From positions 1-12,177 of the forward strand of contig CAMZKI010000072.1 in NCBI GenBank assembly GCA_947311125.1: a stretch of DNA of 12,177 nucleotides, read 5' to 3'. Position numbers and translations under genes: made by a program. Numbering within the stretch: the first letter of the stretch is position 1; each line of letters begins with the position of its first letter. The notes under the pieces were generated by a model, which worked only from the letters and a program-made list of their open reading frames with translations, had not been told where the DNA came from and did not search any database. This document shows positions 6,465 to 12,177 of this stretch, one piece after another. The stretch comes from an uncultured Chlorobiota bacterium (GTDB taxonomy: Bacteria; Bacteroidota; Bacteroidia; Bacteroidales; JAADGE01).

Positions 6465-8003
6465 ATGGCAAAGAAAATACTTTTTTTATGTGCTGTTTTG
6501 CTTATAATTATAAAATCTGAAGCTCAAATTTATAATATTCATAATTTTTACACTCAAAACCTATTCTATTATTCTCCGGCTCATACCGGAGATAAAGGGC
6601 AATTAGCAGCTTTTGCAGATTACAGAAATCATCTTACGGGTATAGCTGATGCCGCTCAGTCTGCAACTCTCGGAATACATTCTCCGGTATCAGAAAAAAT
6701 GAATCTCGGAGGACTTATAAAAACTGAGAGAGTAGGATTGTATGAAAGTTCATCGCTTAGATTTGATTATTCTTTTCGTTCTAAAATATCAGAAAATCAA
6801 ACTATAAGTTTGGGTATAAACGGAGGTGTGTTACAAAGAAACTTAGACTATGAAAGTGCAATTGTGGCAGACCCTTCAGACCCTACGCTTTTACCGAATT
6901 ATTCCCGAAAAACATTATTTTTTGCCGGAGCTTCCGTTAATTATAAACTTAAGAATTTAAGTTTTGATATAGGTATTCCGTATATTTATAAATCGACAGA
7001 TTTATTGAATACAGCTTATTTTTCGTTTTTGGCATATGATTTTTACTCAAAAAACAATGTTTGGAAATTTCAGCCGTCCGCGTTAGCAGTATACAGTTCT
7101 TCCGAAATTTTTGATTCTTATTTTAATTTTTTGATTAACTACGATAATATATTTTGGCTGCAGCCGACATATAAATTAAACGGCAGCATTGTAGTTTCAG
7201 TCGGAGTTAACTTAAAAAAGATAGGTATAGGCTATGCTTACGAAACAAATTCAGGGGTCCTTTCATATATAGGCGGAGCATCTCATGAAATTATTCTTAC
7301 TTACGGTTTTTTTAAACCCAAAGTTAATACTGTCGATTCATTATATTCCGAAACCGGCGGGAATCCGAGATTAAAAGGTAAAATTAACGGTAAGACTTAT
7401 GAAGAATATGTATCTTCAAATAATTACGGTTTCTATAATGATATTATGGAATTAACGGACTCTATTCATAAACAGGAAGTTAAGCGTATAAAAGAAAAAA
7501 ATGCAGCTTTACTGGATTCAATAAATAGAGCAAAAGCTTTATCCGACTCTTTAGAAAAAGCAAGATTAGATTCAATAAATAAAGTACGTTTAGACTCAAT
7601 AGAACAGGCAAAAAGAGATTCTGCCAGGCAACATGCTCTCAGGCATCTCAGCGATGAGGAATTGAAAATACTGCAAAAAGGTGTTCATTTTCAGATTAAC
7701 TCTGCAATGCTTACATCTGAATCAAGAAATTATTTAGATTCGGTAGCTGGCCTTATCAAAAAAAATAAAAATATCAGAGTTTTAATTACCGGATATACCT
7801 GCGATTTAGGTTCCAGAGAGGTGAATTTGCGTTTTTCTGTTGACCGTGCCGAATCTGTCAAATATTATCTTTTGCAGAAAGGAGTTCCTGAAGACAGAAT
7901 TACGACTGATGCAGGCTTGGATGCAGAACCTGTAGCACCTAATACCAGCGAAGAAAATCGAAAATTAAACAGACGAGTAGAATTTTCTATAATAAGAGAA
8001 TGA
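6465..8003 (+). CDS. PorP/SprF-family T9SS outer-membrane protein fused to an OmpA-type peptidoglycan-binding domain
   Basis: The 512-residue protein has a signal peptide (1-20, ..IIIKSEA before Q21). The PorP/SprF barrel spans about 21-286; its N-terminus (YNIHNFYTQNLFYYSPAHTG) matches the family pattern of an early Asn/Pro turn. A linker (287-395) contains a charged coiled coil with recurring DSI/DSL/DSA triplets at 332, 351, 361, 369, 377 and 385. The C-terminal OmpA-like domain (about 405-510) shows GYTCDLGS (443-450), DRAESV (460-465) and NRRVEFSI (502-509). PorP/SprF proteins sit in the outer membrane and support secretion or surface retention of type B cargo; OmpA domains bind peptidoglycan. 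The fusion therefore should link the outer-membrane component directly to the cell wall, a job that in classical T9SS is done by the separate OmpA-domain protein PorE. It starts 74 bp after the cargo gene and probably shares its transcript. Confidence 0.87.
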   Translation: MAKKILFLCAVLLIIIKSEAQIYNIHNFYTQNLFYYSPAHTGDKGQLAAFADYRNHLTGIADAAQSATLGIHSPVSEKMNLGGLIKTERVGLYESSSLRFDYSFRSKISENQTISLGINGGVLQRNLDYESAIVADPSDPTLLPNYSRKTLFFAGASVNYKLKNLSFDIGIPYIYKSTDLLNTAYFSFLAYDFYSKNNVWKFQPSALAVYSSSEIFDSYFNFLINYDNIFWLQPTYKLNGSIVVSVGVNLKKIGIGYAYETNSGVLSYIGGASHEIILTYGFFKPKVNTVDSLYSETGGNPRLKGKINGKTYEEYVSSNNYGFYNDIMELTDSIHKQEVKRIKEKNAALLDSINRAKALSDSLEKARLDSINKVRLDSIEQAKRDSARQHALRHLSDEELKILQKGVHFQINSAMLTSESRNYLDSVAGLIKKNKNIRVLITGYTCDLGSREVNLRFSVDRAESVKYYLLQKGVPEDRITTDAGLDAEPVAPNTSEENRKLNRRVEFSIIRE

Positions 8004-8022
8004 TGAATGTATGAGGCGGGTA

Positions 8023-8643
8023 TCACCGAATTAAAAAACTCTCGGCAGCCGGTCCTTCGTTAAAAAGTAAATCCAGAACGGAAAGGTTCGGAACAAAATT
8101 AAAACGGTCAAAAAAAACCTGTGTATAAATTTCAGGCTTAAAATATTCGGTATTTAACTTAATTTTAGGATGAATGCTGTTTCTGAAATCATTAAAAGGG
8201 TATGAAAATTCGTATTTTTCCGAAAAAGTTATTTCTTTTTTAATTTCAAGCTCGTTTAATAGAGTTTGCAGTATCTCAATGTTTAAATCAAACAAAAAAG
8301 TATATTTTTTTTCAAAAAAAGGTAAAAAAGCATCAATATAAAATTCAAAAAAGGGAGAAGAGAAATACGCTGTTTTCAGACTTTTTAAATGTAATGACTG
8401 CCAGTCGGTTTTGTAATCAATTTTTACGTCTTTTACCAATTGTTTATTTCCCGATTTTTTTATTACGGGGACACTTAACGTTTGTTTCCCGTTAGGTGAT
8501 AATATTTCACAGCGGTTTCGATATGATTGTTTTTGATAATTTTCATATCTCTCAATTATTATCTTATCTGAACTTAATATTTCAGAGATATATCTAGTCG
8601 GAGGGAAATATGCAGCAGAAAATATTACCGTTTTATTGCTCAT
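8023..8643 (-). CDS. WbqC-like family protein
   Basis: The 206-residue protein resembles the WbqC-like family: FSAAYFPPTRYISEIL (8-23), ENYQKQSYRNRCEILSPNG (34-52) and the LSVPV strand (56-60) match the family's conserved N-terminal signature. WbqC relatives are found in polysaccharide-biosynthesis loci and across Bacteroidota genomes, but the reaction is not established, so no function is assigned. No signal peptide or membrane segment is seen, so it is probably cytoplasmic. It converges on the PorP-OmpA gene with only 19 bases between the two stops and no evident terminator, and diverges from ahpC. Its start at 8643 is supported by a -7-like element 17 bases upstream. Confidence 0.8.
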   Translation of the reverse strand: MSNKTVIFSAAYFPPTRYISEILSSDKIIIERYENYQKQSYRNRCEILSPNGKQTLSVPVIKKSGNKQLVKDVKIDYKTDWQSLHLKSLKTAYFSSPFFEFYIDAFLPFFEKKYTFLFDLNIEILQTLLNELEIKKEITFSEKYEFSYPFNDFRNSIHPKIKLNTEYFKPEIYTQVFFDRFNFVPNLSVLDLLFNEGPAAESFLIR

Positions 8644-8660
8644 AAGAAAAAAATGCGGCT

Positions 8661-8668
8661 CAAATGTA
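8661..8668 (-). promoter_or_regulatory. Bacteroidota -7 promoter element for the WbqC-like gene
   Basis: The minus strand reads TACATTTG, an exact match to TAnnTTTG, 17 bases upstream of the ATG at 8643. No clear -33 element is visible upstream. The same heptamer core is used in front of pruA. Confidence 0.5.
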
Positions 8669-8694
8669 AAAAATGTCGTAACTTTAAAAAAATT

Positions 8695-8735
8695 ATATTT
8701 TTCTTATTTATAATTTTTCTAAATAAGAAAAATAT
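8695..8735. promoter_or_regulatory. Perfect 16-bp inverted repeat in the ahpC promoter, candidate operator
   Basis: ATATTTTTCTTATTTA (8695-8710) and TAAATAAGAAAAATAT (8720-8735) are exact reverse complements around a 9-base spacer (TAATTTTTC). The repeat ends two bases before the -7 element of ahpC, so it covers the -33 region. That placement fits a repressor or redox-regulator site controlling ahpC, and perhaps the divergent WbqC-like gene. A match to PerR or OxyR consensus sites was not established, and high A+T content makes chance dyads easier, though 16 matched pairs are many. Confidence 0.5.
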
Positions 8736-8737
8736 TG

Positions 8738-8746
8738 TATCTTTGC
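8738..8746 (+). promoter_or_regulatory. Bacteroidota -7 promoter element for ahpC
   Basis: TATCTTTGC matches the TAnnTTTG -7 consensus exactly and is the clearest promoter element in the window. It is 47 bases upstream of the ahpC ATG. The -33 position falls inside the inverted repeat at 8695-8735 and has no TTTG, as expected for a promoter that depends on an activator or is otherwise regulated. Confidence 0.7.
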
Positions 8747-8792
8747 ATCCGAAAATATTAAATAGAATTATTAACATTAAAAATTATAAAAA

Positions 8793-9425
8793 ATGGGAGT
8801 ATTAACAGGAAAAAAAGCACCTTTATTTACAGCCCCTGCCGTAACCAACGGCGGAGAGATGATTGATGCATTTAAATTAGAAGATTATATAGGTAAGAAA
8901 TATGTAGTGTTGTTCTTTTACCCTGCGGATTTTACGTTTGTATGTCCGACAGAGATTTTAGCATTTCAGGATAAAATTGAAGAATTTGATAAAAGAGACG
9001 TTCAGGTTATCGGTGTATCGACCGATTCACAATTTTCGCATTGGAAATGGCTTCAGACAGAATTAAATGACGGAGGAATTAAAGGTGTAAAATATCCTTT
9101 GGTTGCAGACCAGGGCAAAACTATTTCTATGGATTATGACGTTCTTGCAGGCGAATACGACTGGAATGAAGAAGGAAATTTTATATTTGAAGGAACTCCG
9201 ATGGCTTACAGAGGTTTATTCTTAATTGACAAAAACGGAATTGTTCAGCACCAAGTTGTAAACAATATGCCTTTGGGCAGAAGTATTACCGAAACTTTAA
9301 GAATGATTGATGCCTTACAGTATTTTGAAAAACACGGAGAAGTTTGCCCGGCAGACTGGCACGAAGGCGAAGAAGCTCTGACTCCTACGCATGAGGGAAT
9401 TGCAGAATTTCTTTCTAAAAAATAA
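8793..9425 (+). CDS. ahpC: Typical 2-Cys peroxiredoxin (AhpC/Prx1 group)
   Basis: This cytoplasmic enzyme reduces hydrogen peroxide and organic hydroperoxides by a thiol mechanism. The 210-residue protein carries the active-site motif PADFTFVC (44-51): Pro44, Thr48 and peroxidatic Cys51. Arg163 (PLGRSITETLR) is the likely conserved active-site Arg, and Cys185 (GEVCPADW) the resolving Cys. A short insertion (about 119-133, AGEYDWNEEGNFIFE) separates strands as in other Bacteroidota homologues. The GG loop is present as DGGIKG (93-98), but the C-terminal YF motif linked to hyperoxidation sensitivity is absent, so the enzyme is probably robust. No ahpF-type reductase lies next to it; the electron donor may be thioredoxin or an enzyme encoded elsewhere. 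It is monocistronic, with its own promoter and terminator. Confidence 0.95.
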   Translation: MGVLTGKKAPLFTAPAVTNGGEMIDAFKLEDYIGKKYVVLFFYPADFTFVCPTEILAFQDKIEEFDKRDVQVIGVSTDSQFSHWKWLQTELNDGGIKGVKYPLVADQGKTISMDYDVLAGEYDWNEEGNFIFEGTPMAYRGLFLIDKNGIVQHQVVNNMPLGRSITETLRMIDALQYFEKHGEVCPADWHEGEEALTPTHEGIAEFLSKK

Positions 9426-9453
9426 ATATGTGGTTTTACTGTGATTAATGATT

Positions 9454-9491
9454 AAGGTTGTCTGAAATAAGGCAGCCTTTTTTATTTTTTT
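9454..9491 (+). terminator. Intrinsic terminator of ahpC
   Basis: AAGGTTGTCT (9454-9463) pairs along all ten bases, two as G-U, with AGGCAGCCTT (9470-9479) around a 6-base loop, and is followed by a T-rich run to 9491. The G-U pairs form only in the plus-strand RNA; the minus-strand RNA would have mismatches there. So this is mainly a plus-strand terminator, 28 bases after the ahpC stop, overlapping the 3' end of the convergent DUF4442 gene. Confidence 0.85.
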
Positions 9492-9931
9492 CTTACATAA
9501 ATTTCCTTTTCTGTTACGGCAATTACTTCATTCCTTTCGTTTTTTATTTCACTTTTAAAGAAAAAAGTTCCTTTCCCGATTTCGTCAATTTCGTTCTTAA
9601 TACTTTTGAGTCTTTCTTTATTTATTTCAAAAACGCTTGTTACCGTTCCTTTTCCCGGTTTTAAAAAATCAATTTTTGCCGATTTATCCCAAACAACATA
9701 TTCCTTTCCGAGATAATTCAAAATAATGAATACAAAAAAAGGGTCGCTCATAGCATATAAAGAACCTCCGAAATGCGTGCCGTAAATATTTTTATTATAC
9801 CAACGTAATTTCATCTCAACTGTAAATCTCGTGAAATCTTTGTTGTATTTTTTTATTTTTATACCTGCACCCAAATAAGGCGGATACCAAGATACCCGCC
9901 TTAATATTTTTTGCATTTCTTTTCTTGTCAT
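9482..9931 (-). CDS. DUF4442 hotdog-fold protein, probable thioesterase-like
   Basis: The 149-residue cytoplasmic protein resembles the DUF4442 family of the hotdog superfamily. It shows WYPPYLGAGIKI (15-26), GTHFGGSLYAMSDPFF (51-66), and VVWDKSAKIDFLKPG (79-93). The HFGG segment at the start of the central helix occupies the place where hotdog thioesterases bind the acyl-CoA. Its ATG overlaps the iorB stop by four bases (ATGA at 9931-9928), so it is very likely translated by coupling with iorB. IorAB makes arylacetyl-CoA, so hydrolysis of such a thioester, as the hotdog protein PaaI does with phenylacetyl-CoA, is a reasonable guess. The substrate is inferred only from context. Confidence 0.78.
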   Translation of the reverse strand: MTRKEMQKILRRVSWYPPYLGAGIKIKKYNKDFTRFTVEMKLRWYNKNIYGTHFGGSLYAMSDPFFVFIILNYLGKEYVVWDKSAKIDFLKPGKGTVTSVFEINKERLKSIKNEIDEIGKGTFFFKSEIKNERNEVIAVTEKEIYVRKK

Positions 9932-10518
9932 CGTTTTTTGATTTCCGTTAAGGCAAATTCCCGACCTTTTTCTAATGCCGCAATATTTTTATCTACAACA
10001 TCTTGCCCTTTTCCTCCGAAAATTGTTTTCAATGCTTTTTTAAGACTTTCAAAATTTACCTCAATAAAAGGAGTTGCCGCACCGAGCATTACAATGTTTG
10101 AAGAGCGTATTGATTTTAAATCTTTTGCAATGGCATCAGCATCAATTATTATGTAATTTTTGATTTTTCGTATTTCCTCATAAATTTCCTCAATGTCAGG
10201 GTATTCAGGAATGTTTTTAAACGGTTTTGAGTTGGTTATTATCCATCCGTCGGGTTTAAGATAAGATATGAATCTTAACGATTCGAGCGGTTCAACGGAC
10301 AAAACAACATCGGCTTTACCTTTCGGAATAAGGTCTGATGCAATAGGTTTGTCGGAAATTCTCATATTTGAATATACATCTCCGCCTCTTTGGCTCATTC
10401 CGTGAACTTCAGATTGTTTCATGTTTAAACCTTCTTGTAAGGCTGCCGTTCCGAGTGTTGCCGCAATAGACAAAATTCCTTGTCCGCCTACGCCTGATAT
10501 TATAATATCTGCTTTCAT
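9928..10518 (-). CDS. iorB: Indolepyruvate:ferredoxin oxidoreductase, beta subunit
   Basis: The 196-residue protein is the gamma-type domain subunit of a 2-oxoacid:ferredoxin oxidoreductase. Near its N-terminus it carries the glycine-rich GVGGQG (9-14), then SEVHGMSQRGGDVYSNMRI (36-54), both hallmarks of the family. With IorA it oxidatively decarboxylates aryl pyruvates from aromatic amino acids (indolepyruvate, phenylpyruvate, hydroxyphenylpyruvate) to arylacetyl-CoA, CO2 and reduced ferredoxin. Length and ends are normal. It starts 51 bases after the iorA stop. That gap has no -7 element and only a weak 7-bp dyad (10551-10557 / 10567-10573), so co-transcription is likely. Its stop overlaps the start of the DUF4442 gene. 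Confidence 0.93.
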   Translation of the reverse strand: MKADIIISGVGGQGILSIAATLGTAALQEGLNMKQSEVHGMSQRGGDVYSNMRISDKPIASDLIPKGKADVVLSVEPLESLRFISYLKPDGWIITNSKPFKNIPEYPDIEEIYEEIRKIKNYIIIDADAIAKDLKSIRSSNIVMLGAATPFIEVNFESLKKALKTIFGGKGQDVVDKNIAALEKGREFALTEIKKR

Positions 10519-10569
10519 AATTTTTTATATAAATAAAATATTTTCGGTTTTTAAGAGAAATAAAAACTC

Positions 10570-12177
10570 TTAATTAATTTTGTTTACTTTAACTTTCATT
10601 TTGTGTTTACGTTCAAGGGTTCTGACACATTCTCTGTGCGGAATAATAACAGAAACACCCTCATATTCAATTTCTTCACGAAGTATTTTTACTGCTTCTT
10701 CGTGATTTTTCTTTAAAGGAATAAAAGTTCTTATATGTTCTTCTTCTACTCCGAGTCCTTTGCAAATTTGATGCAGGCGATGTTCGGCATGAGAAGCTTG
10801 TCCTCCGGTCATTCCGGTTGTATCATTATCGGAAATTATTATTGTTACCGGTGTATTCTCATAAACACAGTCAAGAAGTCCTGTCATTCCTGAATGTGTA
10901 AAAGTAGAATCGCCGATAAAAGCAACGACATTTTTAAGTCCTGCATCAGCGGCACCTTTTGCCATAGTTATGGAGGCTCCCATATCCACACAAGTGTTAA
11001 TGCTTTCTAAGGGAGCTAAAGCTGAGAGTGTATAGCAACCTATATCTGAGAATACTCTGCCCGGTCCGTAGTCTTTCATTACCTCGTTAAGAGCAACGAA
11101 AACGTCTGTATGTCCGCAACCCGGGCAAAGCACGGGTGGTCTGCCTGTTAAAACTTTCGGCACATAGTCTTCAATCGGTTGCTCTAATCCTAATGCAACG
11201 GCAACGTTATTCGGGTTAAGTTCTCCGTCTCGGGGCAAATCTCCGGTTAATCGTCCTTTTACTTTTTTATCGCCCAAAACTCCGGTAAGTTTATTTTCTA
11301 TGAAAGGATAACCGTCTTCTAAAACTAAAATACTGTTACACTCATCGTATAATTTTTTTATCATATTCGAGGGCAGGGGGTATTGGCTTATTTTAACAAC
11401 GGGATAAGGAACTTTACCGTCATTGAAATTTTCGAGCAAATAGTTGTATGCAATACCCGAGGCTATTATGCCCAAAGATTTATCATTACCTTGTATAAAC
11501 TTATTGTATGACGAATGTTCCGAAGCTTCTTCTAAGCGTGCTTGGTTGCCTATTAATACTTTATAATTTTTTCGGGCAATTGAAGGCAGCAGAACAAATT
11601 GACGCAAATCTCCGGGAAAACTGTTTTGGTTCTCTTCTTTAAGGTCTTTTCGTATAATTCCGCTTCTTGAATGTGCCAAACGCGTTGTTATTCTTACTAA
11701 AACAGGAATGTTGAACTTTTCTGAAAACTCAAAGCTTTCGTAAACCATATCATAAGCTTCCTGCTGATTTGACGGTTCAAAAATAGGAATCATTGCAAAA
11801 TCTCCGAAATATCTCGAATCTTGCTCGTTTTGGGAAGAGTGCATACTGGGGTCATCGGCAACAACAATTACTAAACCGCCGTTTACTCCGGTAATTGCAG
11901 AGTTCATAAACGCATCGGCAGCTACGTTTAAGCCTACGTGTTTCATACAAACCATTGCTCGTTTTCCGGCATATGACATACCAAGTGCCGATTCCATAGC
12001 TGTTTTTTCATTTGCAGACCATTCGCTGTGCAATTTTCTTTCTTTTGCTGTTTTATTTCGTTGTATATATTCGGTAATTTCTGTTGACGGCGTTCCGGGG
12101 TAGGCATAAACGCCTGACAGTCCGGCATCTATCGCTGCCTGAGCAATAGCTTCGTCACCTAATAAAAGTAATTTATC
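10570..12177 (-). CDS. iorA: Indolepyruvate:ferredoxin oxidoreductase, alpha subunit, 5' end outside the window
   Basis: The reading frame is open from the right window edge through to the TAA at 10570-10572, giving 535 visible residues and lacking only a few at the N-terminus (it enters at DKLLLLGDEAIAQAAIDAGL). The TTG at 12031-12033 is an internal Leu before HSEW, not a start. Residues counted from the edge: AYPGTPSTEI (25-34) and SANEKTAMESALG (54-66) in the pyrimidine domain, PPVLCPGCGH (347-356), GDSTFTHSGMTGLLD (422-436) and SDNDTTGMTGGQ (449-460) for thiamine diphosphate and Mg binding. The protein ends VSVIIPHREC then a Lys-rich tail. The C-terminal 2[4Fe-4S] ferredoxin domain of many archaeal and bacterial IorA proteins (about 600-640 residues) is absent. 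That short form is, to my recollection, seen in Bacteroidota. Confidence 0.95.
   Translation of the reverse strand, partial: DKLLLLGDEAIAQAAIDAGLSGVYAYPGTPSTEITEYIQRNKTAKERKLHSEWSANEKTAMESALGMSYAGKRAMVCMKHVGLNVAADAFMNSAITGVNGGLVIVVADDPSMHSSQNEQDSRYFGDFAMIPIFEPSNQQEAYDMVYESFEFSEKFNIPVLVRITTRLAHSRSGIIRKDLKEENQNSFPGDLRQFVLLPSIARKNYKVLIGNQARLEEASEHSSYNKFIQGNDKSLGIIASGIAYNYLLENFNDGKVPYPVVKISQYPLPSNMIKKLYDECNSILVLEDGYPFIENKLTGVLGDKKVKGRLTGDLPRDGELNPNNVAVALGLEQPIEDYVPKVLTGRPPVLCPGCGHTDVFVALNEVMKDYGPGRVFSDIGCYTLSALAPLESINTCVDMGASITMAKGAADAGLKNVVAFIGDSTFTHSGMTGLLDCVYENTPVTIIISDNDTTGMTGGQASHAEHRLHQICKGLGVEEEHIRTFIPLKKNHEEAVKILREEIEYEGVSVIIPHRECVRTLERKHKMKVKVNKIN

Noticed and set aside
8024..8056. CCGA / TCGG stem at the end of the WbqC-like gene as a terminator for the convergent pair
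   Set aside because: The paired segment is four to five bases, lies inside the coding region and has no T run after it on either strand.
9458..9664. Plus-strand open frame across the ahpC terminator and the DUF4442 gene
   Set aside because: It begins in the terminator stem and is antisense to a recognisable gene; the Phe-rich product reflects complementary Lys codons.
9911..10156. Plus-strand 81-codon open frame antisense to iorB and the DUF4442 start
   Set aside because: It overlaps two well-supported genes on the other strand and has no promoter or family resemblance.
10551..10573. TTAAGAG / CTCTTAA dyad between iorA and iorB as a terminator
   Set aside because: The stem is only 7 bp and AT-rich, overlaps the iorA stop codon, and no T tract follows on the minus strand, so it is unlikely to separate the two genes.
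12031..12033. TTG as the start codon of iorA
   Set aside because: The frame stays open to the window edge and encodes the standard IorA N-terminal sequence (LLLLGDEAIAQAAIDAGL, AYPGTPSTEI), so this TTG is an internal Leu.
11943..12128. 61-codon minus-strand open frame inside iorA
   Set aside because: It lies in another frame fully within iorA, matches no family, and is a by-product of the real gene.
1..12177. CRISPR arrays, tRNA or rRNA genes, insertion sequences or phage genes
   Set aside because: No regularly spaced repeats, cloverleaf-like segments, transposase or integrase motifs were seen by eye; the only long repeat is the edge palindrome.

Overview
The window is AT-rich DNA from a member of the Bacteroidota. 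The evidence is a type IX secretion (T9SS) cargo with a CHU_C/type B C-terminal sorting domain, a PorP/SprF-family protein, a CarboxypepD-regulatory/TonB-receptor-like protein, a WbqC-like protein, and promoter -7 elements of the TAnnTTTG type instead of a sigma70 -10 box. No clear Shine-Dalgarno sequences were seen. The indolepyruvate:ferredoxin oxidoreductase pair points to an anaerobe or microaerophile; the AhpC peroxiredoxin would protect against oxygen exposure. Genus cannot be fixed from the sequence.

Layout. Bases 1-247 form a near-perfect fold-back palindrome (arms 1-109 and 139-247). It interrupts a minus-strand 1-pyrroline-5-carboxylate dehydrogenase gene (pruA) after about 189 residues. 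It looks like a strand-switch or contig-end artefact, so bases 1-109 should be treated as suspect. A 298-bp divergent intergenic region (676-973) carries promoter-like elements in both directions and a 13-bp-stem hairpin. From 974 to 8003 three plus-strand genes lie in a row: a TonB-receptor-like outer-membrane barrel with an unusually short plug region, a 940-residue secreted adhesin-like protein with a type B T9SS sorting domain, and a PorP/SprF barrel fused through a coiled coil to an OmpA-type peptidoglycan-binding domain. Together they read as a cell-surface display cassette: cargo, its probable outer-membrane partner with a built-in cell-wall anchor, and an associated barrel.

A WbqC-like gene (minus, 8023-8643) converges on this cassette. 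It diverges from ahpC (plus, 8793-9425), whose promoter carries a perfect 16-bp inverted repeat directly upstream of a consensus -7 element and which ends in a strong intrinsic terminator. The rest of the window is a minus-strand operon of iorA (5' end beyond the window), iorB and a DUF4442 hotdog-fold protein. The last two overlap by 4 bp (ATGA), suggesting that arylacetyl-CoA made by IorAB is handled by the hotdog protein.

The most noteworthy points are the plug-reduced receptor next to a type B cargo/PorP-OmpA pair, the ahpC promoter palindrome, the coupled iorB-hotdog pair, and the fold-back artefact at the left edge. No mobile elements, CRISPR arrays, tRNA or rRNA genes were seen.
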